Source: Bacteroidota bacterium
Lineage (GTDB): Bacteria > Bacteroidota > Bacteroidia > Bacteroidales > Bacteroidaceae
Reading direction: 5' to 3'
DNA length: 64,000 bases
Assembly (NCBI GenBank): GCA_023426145.1
Contig: JAFABG010000026.1
Coordinates: forward strand, 174,079 to 238,078
Made by a program: the position numbers and the translations under genes. How positions within the stretch are numbered: the first letter of the stretch is position 1; every line of letters begins with the position of its first letter. Below the pieces are notes generated by a model. The model saw only the letters and a list, made by a program, of their open reading frames with translations. It was not told the origin of the DNA and ran no database searches. Of this stretch, positions 33,923 through 42,958 are shown piece by piece.

Positions 33923-35209
33923 ATGAAAAGAGAAGAATTACATTTTGAGACCTTGCAGCTTCATGTGGGACAAGAACAACCAGATCCAGCAACAGATGCA
34001 CGTGCAGTACCTATCTATCAGACTACTTCTTACGTATTTCACAATTCAGCTCATGCAGCTGCCCGTTTCGGTTTACAAGATCCGGGAAACATCTACGGAC
34101 GTCTGACTAATTCTACTCAAGGAGTATTCGAAGAGCGTGTAGCAGTTCTCGAAGGAGGCGTAGCTGGGCTTGCAGTTGCCTCAGGTGCTGCCGCTGTAAC
34201 TTATGCTTTCGAGAACATCACTCGTGCTGGCGATCACATTGTTTCTGCCAAAACGATTTATGGCGGAAGCTATAACTTGTTAGCTCATACCCTACCCCAA
34301 TATGGTGTTACCACAACTTTTGTTGATCCTACGGATCTCTCCAACTTTGAGAAGGCTATTCAAGAAAACACCAAAGCAGTGTTTATAGAGACCTTGGGCA
34401 ACCCCAACTCCAATATTATCGATATTGAAGCTGTATCCGAGATTGCTCATCGTCACAAAATCCCTTTGATCATAGACAACACGTTCGGTACTCCTTACTT
34501 AATTCGTCCGATCGAATATGGAGCCGACATCGTTATTCACTCTGCTACGAAGTTTATCGGCGGACATGGCACTTCATTAGGAGGAGTGATTATTGACTCT
34601 GGTAAGTTCGATTGGGTTGCATCCGGCAAATTCCCTCAACTGACTGAGCCAGATCCAAGCTATCACGGTGTACGTTTTGTCGACGCTGCCGGTCCTGCTG
34701 CTTATGTCACTCGTATTCGAGCTACATTATTACGCGATACAGGAGCTACCATCAGTCCATTCAATGCATTTATATTGCTCCAAGGACTGGAAACTCTTTC
34801 ATTGCGTGTTGAACGTCATGTAGAGAATGCACTTAAAGTTGTGAACTACTTGCACAATCATCCGAAGGTAAAGAAAGTGAATCACCCTTCTCTTCAGGAT
34901 CATCCGGATCATGCGCTCTACCAACGCTATTTCCCGAAGGGAGCAAGTTCAATCTTCACATTTGAAGTTGAAGGTGGACAAGAAGAGGCTCACCGATTCA
35001 TTGACAGCTTGGAAATATTCTCGCTATTGGCCAACGTAGCAGACGTGAAGTCTTTGGTTATCCATCCGGCAAGCACAACGCATTCTCAGCTGAACGAGCA
35101 AGAGCTTGCTGAGCAAGAAATCTACCCCGGCACAGTACGTTTATCTATCGGTACCGAGCATATAGACGACTTGATTGCCGATCTTGATCAGGCCTTTTCA
35201 AAAATATAA
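33923..35209 (+). CDS. metY: O-acetylhomoserine sulfhydrylase
   Basis: A 428-residue PLP enzyme of the Cys/Met metabolism family. MKREELHFETLQLHVGQEQPDPATDARAVPIYQTTSYVF is the typical OAH sulfhydrylase opening, and the PLP lysine is in SATKFIGGHGTSLGG near residue 212. The length (about 430) separates MetY from MetB/MetC (about 390). It joins O-acetylhomoserine and sulfide to homocysteine. The metA in this window predicts acetyl, not succinyl, specificity, so substrate and product match. It is followed by a 71-residue gene. Confidence 0.94.
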   Translation: MKREELHFETLQLHVGQEQPDPATDARAVPIYQTTSYVFHNSAHAAARFGLQDPGNIYGRLTNSTQGVFEERVAVLEGGVAGLAVASGAAAVTYAFENITRAGDHIVSAKTIYGGSYNLLAHTLPQYGVTTTFVDPTDLSNFEKAIQENTKAVFIETLGNPNSNIIDIEAVSEIAHRHKIPLIIDNTFGTPYLIRPIEYGADIVIHSATKFIGGHGTSLGGVIIDSGKFDWVASGKFPQLTEPDPSYHGVRFVDAAGPAAYVTRIRATLLRDTGATISPFNAFILLQGLETLSLRVERHVENALKVVNYLHNHPKVKKVNHPSLQDHPDHALYQRYFPKGASSIFTFEVEGGQEEAHRFIDSLEIFSLLANVADVKSLVIHPASTTHSQLNEQELAEQEIYPGTVRLSIGTEHIDDLIADLDQAFSKI

Positions 35210-35294
35210 AAACGACTGTCAAGATTGGGCTACGAAAATTGAACCATCTGACAACGTTAGATGTTATAACAATATAACATAAAACTATGCAGTT

Positions 35295-35510
35295 ATGGAA
35301 AAATACTTAATACACAGTAACGAGCTTCATCTAATCGACGCAGACAAGATTCATCAGGCAGTTGAAGGATTGGTAGAAACACTTGATTTAGCAGCTGGAT
35401 CAACCACCAACTTTGATCTCTATCAAGTAGTTGACAGTTATTTCAAGGATTTAGATAAAAGAAGTAAAATTAACCAAATGCTAGGCATTGAAGAAGAACA
35501 GTGCGAATGA
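35295..35510 (+). CDS. Conserved small hypothetical protein
   Basis: A 71-residue acidic soluble protein (MEKYLIHSNELHLIDADKIH, ending LGIEEEQCE). It has no signal peptide or membrane segment and looks helical. It lies 85 bp after metY in the same direction and ahead of a terminator, so it is probably in the metY transcript or a separate short one. I do not recognise a family; a link to sulfur metabolism is only positional. Confidence 0.65.
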   Translation: MEKYLIHSNELHLIDADKIHQAVEGLVETLDLAAGSTTNFDLYQVVDSYFKDLDKRSKINQMLGIEEEQCE

Positions 35511-35533
35511 GAAGAAGAATTCGGTATTAAATA

Positions 35534-35576
35534 AAAAAGAGCGGGCTTTTTAAATAAAGCTCGCTCTTTCCTTTTA
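35534..35576. terminator. Bidirectional terminator between small protein and mscS
   Basis: AAAGAGCGGGCTTT (35537-35550) pairs with AAAGCTCGCTCTTT (35556-35569) with a single mismatch. A runs before and T runs after the stem serve both converging genes. Confidence 0.8.
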
Positions 35577-35584
35577 TAAGATTC

Positions 35585-36493
35585 TTAATTGCTCTGATGA
35601 ACAGTAAGTTGAGGGAATGGGAAATTGATACCTTTTTCATTAAAGGTTTCATAAATAGCTTTGTTTATATCGAAATAAACTCCCCAATAATCTTCGCTTT
35701 TCACCCAAACACGAGCCACAACGTTTACGCTACTAGCATCAAGGGCATGAAGAGCAACAAATGGGGCCGGTTCATTCAGTACCCGGCTATCGGCATTTAG
35801 AATATCATAAACAATGGCTTGCACTTTCTCATAGTCTTCACCATAATCGACTCCCACAATCCATTCAACACGACGAGTGAGTTGGTTGCTATAATTAGTA
35901 ACCACACCGCTACTCATGGCACCATTCGGCACATAAATCACTTTATTATCGGCTGTAGTCAGAATTGTATGAAAGATTTGTATCTCTTTCACTGTTCCAG
36001 AAACACCTTGACTTTCAACCCAATCGCCCACTTTATAGGGTTTAAATAATAGCACAACCAGTCCTCCAGCAAAGTTTTGTAGATTGCCAGACAATGCCAT
36101 ACCAATAGCCACACCGGCTGACGCCAATAATGCTGCAAATGAGGTTGTTTCAACACCTAAGGCTCCAACAACGGAAATAAGTAATAGAATAGTCAGCGTA
36201 ATATTTACGAGGCTTCTTACAAATGTTTTAATGCCTATATCTACATTCCTCTTATCCATCAGTCGCCTAACAAACTTATTAAGCAATGAAATCAAGAAAC
36301 GCCCTACTATAAATATTAGTACTGCAATCAAAATCCGTTCACCAGCACGAATAGCAAAGTCTAAGAGTTGCTGACTAATCAGCGAAAGTTTATCCAACCC
36401 ATCAGCATTGGCTATCGCCTGCTTCATTAACTCGTCTGCGGAAACCTGGGTAGAATCCGCCACCTGTGTTGCTTGAAATAAGTATAACATCAT
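35585..36493 (-). CDS. mscS: MscS-family mechanosensitive channel
   Basis: A 302-residue small-conductance mechanosensitive channel that opens under osmotic downshock. There is a hydrophilic N-terminus (about 1-50), three hydrophobic segments (about 50-160), the pore helix ALLASAGVAIGMALSGNLQNFAGGLVVLLFKPYKVGDWV, and a cytoplasmic beta/alpha C-domain ending FPFPQLTVHQSN. The GxAxGxAxxG pattern is the MscS pore signature. It is a single gene, convergent with the metY side and divergent from the thiamine operon. Confidence 0.93.
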   Translation of the reverse strand: MMLYLFQATQVADSTQVSADELMKQAIANADGLDKLSLISQQLLDFAIRAGERILIAVLIFIVGRFLISLLNKFVRRLMDKRNVDIGIKTFVRSLVNITLTILLLISVVGALGVETTSFAALLASAGVAIGMALSGNLQNFAGGLVVLLFKPYKVGDWVESQGVSGTVKEIQIFHTILTTADNKVIYVPNGAMSSGVVTNYSNQLTRRVEWIVGVDYGEDYEKVQAIVYDILNADSRVLNEPAPFVALHALDASSVNVVARVWVKSEDYWGVYFDINKAIYETFNEKGINFPFPQLTVHQSN

Positions 36494-36586
36494 TAGTCTG
36501 TATTAATTAATATGAATAAATTACTAATATAGAATCTGTCAATAAAACACAAAGTTACATTGTTTCAAGCAATTTTAAAAGTTTTT

Positions 36587-36618
36587 TTTGCATTAGTCCC
36601 TCTGAAATTGTATTTTTG
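36587..36618 (+). promoter_or_regulatory. Promoter of the thiamine uptake operon
   Basis: TTTG (36587-36590), 20-bp spacer, TATTTTTG (36611-36618), an exact Bacteroides consensus, just ahead of the TPP aptamer. Confidence 0.8.
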
Positions 36619-36631
36619 TAGCCAATTCACA

Positions 36632-36710
36632 AAGTAGGGGTGCCTTAACATGACGGGCTGAGAACATACCCATTGAACCTGAACCGGGTAATGCCGGCGT
36701 AGAGAACTAA
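36632..36710 (+). promoter_or_regulatory. TPP riboswitch (THI element)
   Basis: The conserved TPP aptamer blocks are in order: AGGGGTGCC (36636-36644), GGGCTGAGAA (36655-36664), TACCC (36667-36671), TTGAACCTGAACCGGGTAAT (36673-36692) and GCCGGCGTAGAGAA (36693-36706). It binds thiamine pyrophosphate. Only 12 bp separate it from the receptor ATG and no terminator stem is seen, so it probably blocks translation initiation when TPP is plentiful. Confidence 0.95.
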
Positions 36711-36722
36711 TAATTTAGCAAG

Positions 36723-38972
36723 ATGAAAAAGATTGTAATGATGGCCGTCGTCCTATTGGGCGCAGGCATCGCTGTCCATGCACAAAGAAGTGTAGCATCA
36801 GACAGCTTAAAAGTTATCAACCTGCAAGAAGTGCAGGTCGTATCCACACGTGCTACAGCTAAAACTCCCGTAGCCTTTACCAACATCGGCAAAGCCGAAC
36901 TCAAAAAAGTAAACTTCGGGCAGGATATTCCTTACCTACTCAGTATGACTCCTTCCACATTGACCACTTCGGATGCTGGGGCAGGAATAGGTTACACAAC
37001 GTTGCGTGTTCGCGGAACAGACGGTACTCGTATCAATGTCACTGTTAATGGGATACCGATGAACGACGCTGAAAGTCATAACTTATTCTGGGTTAATATG
37101 CCCGACTTCTCTTCTTCCGTAAAAGATATGCAGGTACAACGCGGTGCTGGCACATCGACTAATGGAGCCGGAGCATTCGGAGCAAGTGTAAACATGCAAA
37201 CTGAAGGTGCTGCCATGAAGCCCTATGCGGAGTTTAACGGTTCTTATGGCTCATTCAACACGCATAAAGAAACGGTTAAAGTGGGAACAGGGCTATTAAA
37301 CAACCACTGGACTTTCGATGCACGTCTTTCTAACATCAGTACTGACGGATACATCGACCGTGCTTCTGTCAATCTGAATTCCTACTACCTGCAGGGAGGC
37401 TATTTCACCGGAAATACTTCAATCAAATTGATCACGTTCACAGGTAAAGAAAAGACTTATCATGCATGGTATTATGCCAGCAAAAAAGAGATGGCAGAGT
37501 TTGGAAGAAGCTATAACCCCTGTGGGAAGTATACAGGAGATGATGAAAAAATTCATTTTTATGATGATCAAACAGATAATTATCTGCAAAAGAATTATCA
37601 ACTTCTGTTTAATCATGCTATCTCTCAAGACTGGGATCTGAATGTAGCCTTGCATTACACTAAAGGAGATGGCTACTATGAAGAGTACAAAGAAGGAAGT
37701 TCTTTTAAAGAATACGGACTGAAACCATTTATATTGAATGGGATAGAAGTATCAAAAAGTGATCTGGTTCGCCAAAAGAAAATGGACAACAAGTTTGGCG
37801 GAGGAGTCTTTTCGTTGAATTACACCACGCACCGATTGAATGCATCACTTGGAGGTGGATTAAACCAATATAGAGGAAATAACTTTGGAAAAGTGAACTG
37901 GGTAAAGAACTATATCGGTGCACTATCTCCAGAGCACGAATACTATCGCAATAAATCGAAAAAAACAGATGGTAACATCTATTTGAAAGCAACTTACGAT
38001 CTAACGAATGAACTAAGTGCCTATGCTGACCTCCAGTATCGTCATATAGACTACACCATCGACGGAGCAAACGATAAATATGATTGGAATGCAAATGCGC
38101 TGCGCCCGTTGGCTATTGATGAAAAGTTCGACTTCTTCAACCCGAAAGTTGGACTGAATTGGCAGATCAATCCTAATCACCGTATCTATGCTTCTTTCTC
38201 TGTGGCACAAAAAGAGCCAACAAGAAATAATTATACTGATGGCGACCCTGACAGTTATCCAAAACCCGAAAAGTTACTTGATTACGAAGCCGGATATACA
38301 TTTGCCAATGAATGGCTGACAGCGGGTACTAATTTCTATTATATGGATTACACCGATCAACTCGTCCTCACCGGTGCTTTGAACGAAATCGGTGAAGCCC
38401 TGACAGAAAATGTTCCCAACAGCTACCGCATGGGCGTTGAACTCATGTTGGGCATCAAGCCTTGCAAATGGTTTCAATGGGATATCAATGCTACATGGAG
38501 CAAGAACCGGATCAAGGATTTCGTAGAGAGTCTGCCGGGATACCATTATGACAATGATGAGGTTCCTACTTCTCTGCCTGAAATATTAATTAAGCATGGC
38601 GATACGCACATTGCCTTCTCACCTGACTTCCTACTGAACAACCGTTTTTCTTTTACGTACAAAGGATTAGAAGCCGCATTGCAATCACAATTTGTGAGCA
38701 AACAATACATGACGAATGCTGAAGTGGAAGAACTTACAATCGACAAGTACTTCGTTAGCAACTTGAACTTGTCTTATACTTTCCGTCCCAAGAAAATCAC
38801 CAAAGAAGTTACGATAGGATTTACTGTCTACAACCTATTCAACGAAAAGTATGAGAATAATGGATGGGCATCAAGCGACTATACCGATAAGGTAGAGAAC
38901 CGCGGAAATTATGCCGGGTACGCAGCACAAGCAGGAACAAACGTTATGGGACACGTGTCTCTTCGTTTTTAA
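36723..38972 (+). CDS. TonB-dependent receptor, predicted thiamine transporter
   Basis: A 749-residue outer-membrane receptor. The signal peptide is MKKIVMMAVVLLGAGIAVHA, followed by a TonB-box-like INLQEVQVVSTR, a plug (about 45-170, GYTTLRVRGTDGTRINVTVNGIPMND) and a 22-strand barrel ending NVMGHVSLRF. There is no N-terminal carboxypeptidase-like domain, so it is not SusC-type. The TPP riboswitch directly upstream and the following PnuT and thiamine pyrophosphokinase genes support thiamine (or its phosphates) as substrate, as proposed for the corresponding receptor in B. thetaiotaomicron. Substrate assignment rests on context. Confidence 0.9.
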   Translation: MKKIVMMAVVLLGAGIAVHAQRSVASDSLKVINLQEVQVVSTRATAKTPVAFTNIGKAELKKVNFGQDIPYLLSMTPSTLTTSDAGAGIGYTTLRVRGTDGTRINVTVNGIPMNDAESHNLFWVNMPDFSSSVKDMQVQRGAGTSTNGAGAFGASVNMQTEGAAMKPYAEFNGSYGSFNTHKETVKVGTGLLNNHWTFDARLSNISTDGYIDRASVNLNSYYLQGGYFTGNTSIKLITFTGKEKTYHAWYYASKKEMAEFGRSYNPCGKYTGDDEKIHFYDDQTDNYLQKNYQLLFNHAISQDWDLNVALHYTKGDGYYEEYKEGSSFKEYGLKPFILNGIEVSKSDLVRQKKMDNKFGGGVFSLNYTTHRLNASLGGGLNQYRGNNFGKVNWVKNYIGALSPEHEYYRNKSKKTDGNIYLKATYDLTNELSAYADLQYRHIDYTIDGANDKYDWNANALRPLAIDEKFDFFNPKVGLNWQINPNHRIYASFSVAQKEPTRNNYTDGDPDSYPKPEKLLDYEAGYTFANEWLTAGTNFYYMDYTDQLVLTGALNEIGEALTENVPNSYRMGVELMLGIKPCKWFQWDINATWSKNRIKDFVESLPGYHYDNDEVPTSLPEILIKHGDTHIAFSPDFLLNNRFSFTYKGLEAALQSQFVSKQYMTNAEVEELTIDKYFVSNLNLSYTFRPKKITKEVTIGFTVYNLFNEKYENNGWASSDYTDKVENRGNYAGYAAQAGTNVMGHVSLRF

Positions 38973-39006
38973 CTCCTTGTTTTGTTCCATCATTAATCAT
39001 TAGCAC

Positions 39007-39639
39007 ATGGAAATGGATTACTTAGAAATATTCGGTACAATAGTAGGATTGGTCTATTTATGGTTAGAATATCGAGCAAGTATTTATCTTTGGATAGCAG
39101 GCATCATTATGCCTGCTATCTATATTTTCGTTTATTATAAAGCAGGACTCTATGCTGACTTCGGCATCAATATCTACTATCTGATCGCAGCTATTTATGG
39201 ATGGTTCTTTTGGATGTGGGGCAAACGAAGAAAAAGGACTCGGACGATAGATTACCAATTGGCTAAAGATCCGTCGAAAGAGCAACAGGCAGAGGAACCT
39301 AAAGACCTACCGATAGTACGTACACCACGAAAATGTTATTTACCCCTACTGATCGTATTTATCATCTCCTTCATCGCCATTGCTCGCATACTAATTGCCT
39401 ATACGGATAGTAACGTGCCTTGGCTCGACAGCTTCACTACCGCCCTAAGCATCATCGGAATGTGGATGTTAGCTCGCAAATATATTGAGCAATGGCTTGC
39501 TTGGATTCTTGTCGACATCGTTTGCTGCGGATTGTATATCTATAAAGATCTCTATTTTACTTCCGCTTTATACGGGCTTTACTCCATTATCGCTATCTTT
39601 GGCTTCTTAAAATGGAAGAAAATAATGAGCATACAATGA
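39007..39639 (+). CDS. pnuT: PnuT thiamine transporter (PnuC family)
   Basis: A 210-residue inner-membrane protein of the PnuC family with about seven hydrophobic segments. The opening YLEIFGTIVGLVYLWLEYRASIYLW and the central YYLIAAIYGWFFW are typical; W and Y residues in the membrane segments bind the vitamin in this family. PnuC homologues that carry thiamine are called PnuT and are recognised by TPP riboswitches. A charged loop (about 75-115) separates the two halves. It overlaps the next gene by 4 bp. It would bring thiamine through the inner membrane by facilitated diffusion, trapped by phosphorylation. Confidence 0.9.
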   Translation: MEMDYLEIFGTIVGLVYLWLEYRASIYLWIAGIIMPAIYIFVYYKAGLYADFGINIYYLIAAIYGWFFWMWGKRRKRTRTIDYQLAKDPSKEQQAEEPKDLPIVRTPRKCYLPLLIVFIISFIAIARILIAYTDSNVPWLDSFTTALSIIGMWMLARKYIEQWLAWILVDIVCCGLYIYKDLYFTSALYGLYSIIAIFGFLKWKKIMSIQ

Positions 39640-40262
39640 TTAACGAACTCTATACACCTGAAGCTGTGATACTTGCCAATGGCGAATATCCCACACACGA
39701 ACTTCCTCTATCCCTTTTGGCTAAAGCTAAATTCGTTGTTTGTTGCGACGGAGCAGCCAACGAATATATTTCTCGCGGACATACGCCCGACGTTATCATT
39801 GGAGATGGAGATTCTCTCCTTCCTGAGTATAAAGAGCGTTTCTCTTCAATCATCCATCAAATAGCAGATCAAGAGACAAACGACCAAACCAAAGCGGTAC
39901 ATTATCTGCAAAGTAAAGGCATACAAAAAGTAGTCATCGTGGGTGCCACTGGTAAACGTGAGGATCATACACTAGGTAATATCAGTCTGCTGGTAGATTA
40001 TAGAAAAGATGGTATGGAGGTACGTACAATTACTGATTACGGGGTATTTATGCCGATAAAAGACACACAAACCTTTGAGTCACATCCGGGACAACAAATC
40101 TCGATTATCAATTTTAATGCGAAAGGCTTAAAAGGTGAAGGCTTGTTTTATCCACTTAGTGACTTCACCAATTGGTGGCAAGGAACACTTAATGAAGCAA
40201 CAGCAGATCAATTTACCATTCATTGCGCAGGAGAGTACATTATATTCCTTGCATTTATCTAA
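39636..40262 (+). CDS. thiN: Thiamine pyrophosphokinase
   Basis: A 208-residue kinase that converts thiamine to TPP with ATP. The N-terminal domain has FVVCCDGAANEY and DVIIGDGDSL, then DQETNDQTKAVHYL; these Asp clusters bind magnesium and ATP. The C-terminal beta domain starts near residue 135. I prefer the ATG at 39636, which overlaps the pnuT stop as ATGA; an in-frame ATG at 39612 would add MEENNEHT. It traps imported thiamine and makes the ligand that closes the riboswitch. Confidence 0.92.
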   Translation: MINELYTPEAVILANGEYPTHELPLSLLAKAKFVVCCDGAANEYISRGHTPDVIIGDGDSLLPEYKERFSSIIHQIADQETNDQTKAVHYLQSKGIQKVVIVGATGKREDHTLGNISLLVDYRKDGMEVRTITDYGVFMPIKDTQTFESHPGQQISIINFNAKGLKGEGLFYPLSDFTNWWQGTLNEATADQFTIHCAGEYIIFLAFI

Positions 40263-40282
40263 AACATCGAATTAAAAAGCCT

Positions 40283-40366
40283 TTGCCAACGTATTGGCAC
40301 AAGTGTGCCACTATATGGGCACGACAGTGCCACCCCTTTGGCACAACCGTGCCTATATAGTGGCAC
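40283..40366. repeat. 22-bp-period array of GGCAC-N4-GTGCC palindromes
   Basis: GGCAC starts at 40296, 40318, 40340 and 40362, all exactly 22 bp apart. The first three are followed by 4 nt (AAGT, GACA, AACC) and GTGCC, then an 8-nt spacer that differs each time. A half unit TTGCC (40283-40287) precedes in phase, and the last unit lacks its right arm. It fills the 130-bp gap between the converging thiN and thrC genes, where no ordinary terminator is visible. Confidence 0.95.
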
Positions 40367-40392
40367 TAACTATTTCTTAAAGGAATTACCGA

Positions 40393-41694
40393 TTAGATTG
40401 AAAGCAAATATTGCTTGAAGTCTGCAAACTCTTTCGACATCTGTAAGCTCTTCTTCTCCCCTTTCATAAATTCTTGCAACTTGGCTGGTATTTCCACCTT
40501 TTCGCCAATAATATCTTCTACAGTTTCCAAGAATTTAGCAGGGTGAGCTGTTTCTAAGAACACACCGGTTTCACCCGTTTGCAATCCCTCCTGCAAAGCA
40601 CGATACCCACAAGCACCATGAGGGTCGAGTAGATAATGATGTTCTTCCCAAGCTTCCTTCACCGTTTGACGAATCTCTTCATCCCCATACGTCGTTCCTG
40701 AAATCTCTGCAGAAATATCGGCATGCGAACCTGCATACAAGTCAAGCACGCGAGCAAAGTTACTTGGATCACCTACATCCATAGCATTCGCAATAGTTGC
40801 GATAGAAGGACGAGGATTATATTTGCCGGTTTGCAAATATTGGTAGAATATATCATTCCGATTGTTGGCAGCAATAAAACGTTTGATAGGCAACCCCATC
40901 TTCTTACCGAACAGTCCGGCAGTGATGTTTCCAAAGTTTCCACTAGGAACACAAATCACAGCATTGTCCGCTTTACCTGCACGCTTCAGTTGAGCATAAG
41001 CATAGAAGTAATAGAAAGCCTGCGGCAAGAAACGAGCTACATTGATTGAATTGGCCGAAGTCAAAGAAAGATGTTCATTGAGTTCTTTATCCATAAAAGC
41101 AGCTTTTACCAATGCCTGACAATCATCAAACGTTCCATCTACTTCGAGAGCTGTGATGTTTTGTCCAAGAGTAGTGAATTGTTTTTCTTGAATTTCGCTC
41201 ACTTTCCCCTTCGGATAAAGCACATAAACATGTATACCTTCCACGCCCAGAAAGCCATTGGCTACGGCACTTCCCGTATCACCAGAAGTGGCTACCAAAA
41301 CATTCACATTCTTCTGCCCTTCTTTCTTAATGAAGTACCCCAACAGGCGTGCCATGAAACGACCACCTACGTCTTTGAAAGCCAGAGTAGGTCCGTGAAA
41401 GAGTTCCAAAGAATAAATGTTGTCCGCCACTTTCACCAACGGAACATCAAAACTCAAGGTATCATATACAATCTGCTTCAAGGTTTCGGCAGGAATATCT
41501 TCACCAAAGAAGGCATCAGCCACACGGTAAGCAATCTCCTGAAAAGACAATGTATCTATTGTGTCATAAAATTCTTTGGGAAGAGACTGAATAGTCAGCG
41601 GCATAAACAGACCTCTGTCGGCAGCAAGCCCTTTGACTACAGCTTCCTGCAAGGAAGCCATAGGAGCTTGTTTATTTGTACTATAATATTTCAT
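40393..41694 (-). CDS. thrC: Threonine synthase
   Basis: A 433-residue PLP enzyme that turns O-phosphohomoserine into threonine. The PLP lysine is in LAFKDVGGRFMARLL near residue 108; NVLVATSGDTGSAVANGF and VPSGNFGNITAG bind the phosphate of PLP. The length fits the class of E. coli ThrC (428). It lies 41 bp after the apgM-like gene and is the last of three genes thrA-apgM-thrC. Its substrate must be made by a homoserine kinase, for which the neighbouring gene is the only candidate in this window. Confidence 0.95.
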   Translation of the reverse strand: MKYYSTNKQAPMASLQEAVVKGLAADRGLFMPLTIQSLPKEFYDTIDTLSFQEIAYRVADAFFGEDIPAETLKQIVYDTLSFDVPLVKVADNIYSLELFHGPTLAFKDVGGRFMARLLGYFIKKEGQKNVNVLVATSGDTGSAVANGFLGVEGIHVYVLYPKGKVSEIQEKQFTTLGQNITALEVDGTFDDCQALVKAAFMDKELNEHLSLTSANSINVARFLPQAFYYFYAYAQLKRAGKADNAVICVPSGNFGNITAGLFGKKMGLPIKRFIAANNRNDIFYQYLQTGKYNPRPSIATIANAMDVGDPSNFARVLDLYAGSHADISAEISGTTYGDEEIRQTVKEAWEEHHYLLDPHGACGYRALQEGLQTGETGVFLETAHPAKFLETVEDIIGEKVEIPAKLQEFMKGEKKSLQMSKEFADFKQYLLSI

Positions 41695-41735
41695 AAGTAT
41701 ATTTCGGTTTGATCGTAAATCAGCTCATGATTGAA

Positions 41736-42947
41736 TTATTCCTTCATGAACGCTTTAATAAATTCGTCTTCTTTCAACACCCCATAACTACCATCGCAAG
41801 CTGCTATCTCGTCAAAAGTCTGTACTTCGTCGGGAACAATCCCCGGATACCAAATAAAGAACGGAATAGGCTCTGAAGTATGCGTTCGAAGTTCACAAGG
41901 AGTCGGATGATCAGGCAAAACAGCAATAGCTACAGGTTCACTCCAATCTTTCACAGCTTCGTAAATCGGTCCTACGGCACGTTTATCAAGATTCTCTATC
42001 GTCAAAAGTTTCAAGTCAATGTCCCCTTCGTGTCCGGCCTCATCGCTAGCTTCGATATGAAGATAGACAAAATCATCGGTCTTCAGTGCTTCTAAAGCAG
42101 CAGCTACTTTATTCTCATAATTCGTATTATATAGTCCAGTTGCTCCTTCGACTGCAATGCGACGCAGGCCTGCATAATAACCGATACCGTTAATCAAGTC
42201 AACCGCCGAAATCACGGCTCCTCGCTTCAGTTCCGGGAAAGTCTCAGATAAAGTCGGCATCTGAGGACGATAACCTGGGCTCCAAGGCCAAATGCTATTG
42301 GCAGGATCTTTACCTTCGGCAATACGTTTCAGATTCAAAGGATGATACTTTAGCAGTTCTTGCGATTTAAGAATAAGATCATTAATCAGATCTGCTGTAT
42401 CCTGAGCTTCCGGCACCAAAGGTTTTACCATCAATGGGCGGAAAGGTTTCAAAGGAACATCATGAGGAGGCGTACAATCTAACTCCTTATGACCGTCTTT
42501 GATCACAAGAAGATGACGATACTGAACACCGGTATGGAACCGAACTCGTTCGTTACCCAGCTTCTCTTGCAAATACTGAATCAATACATCAGCTTCCTCA
42601 GTAGAAATATGTCCGGAAGAGTGATTTTTCAAAATCTCACCTTCCACACAAATCAGATTACAGCGCATCGCCATTTCGCCCGGTTGGAGTTCTACCCCAA
42701 TACTGGCAGCTTCCAAAGGACCACGTCCCTCGTACACTTTGGGAAGATTATAGCCTAGCACAGACATGTTGGCCACTTCACTACCCGGATGGAAACCTTC
42801 GGCCACTGTAATCAAACGACCATTGCGCCCCATGCGGGCCAATTTATCCATATAAGGCGTCTTCGCATATTGCAGGAGCGTCTTGTCCCCTAAAGACTTC
42901 ACAGGCCAATCGGCCATTCCGTCTCCCAAAATGATAATATGCTTCAC
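41736..42947 (-). CDS. ApgM/alkaline phosphatase-superfamily protein, probable homoserine kinase (ThrB2-type)
   Basis: A 403-residue member of the archaeal-type 2,3-bisphosphoglycerate-independent phosphoglycerate mutase family. Metal-ligand features are HIIILGDGMADWP at the N-terminus, SEVANMSVLGY with the nucleophile Ser near 56, YVHIEASDEAGHEGD-like YLHIEASDEAGHEGD near 290, and LPDHPTPCELRTHT near 345. Sequence alone would say phosphoglycerate mutase. But it lies between thrA and thrC (11 and 41 bp), no GHMP-type thrB is present, and genetic work in B. thetaiotaomicron has, as I recall, linked this family to homoserine phosphorylation. I therefore prefer homoserine kinase. Confidence 0.85.
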   Translation of the reverse strand: MKHIIILGDGMADWPVKSLGDKTLLQYAKTPYMDKLARMGRNGRLITVAEGFHPGSEVANMSVLGYNLPKVYEGRGPLEAASIGVELQPGEMAMRCNLICVEGEILKNHSSGHISTEEADVLIQYLQEKLGNERVRFHTGVQYRHLLVIKDGHKELDCTPPHDVPLKPFRPLMVKPLVPEAQDTADLINDLILKSQELLKYHPLNLKRIAEGKDPANSIWPWSPGYRPQMPTLSETFPELKRGAVISAVDLINGIGYYAGLRRIAVEGATGLYNTNYENKVAAALEALKTDDFVYLHIEASDEAGHEGDIDLKLLTIENLDKRAVGPIYEAVKDWSEPVAIAVLPDHPTPCELRTHTSEPIPFFIWYPGIVPDEVQTFDEIAACDGSYGVLKEDEFIKAFMKE

Positions 42948-42958
42948 TTCTCTAAGAA

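Noticed and set aside
41736..42947. Glycolytic phosphoglycerate mutase
   Set aside because: The family name alone suggests it, but the position between thrA and thrC and the lack of another homoserine kinase gene here make the threonine role more likely.
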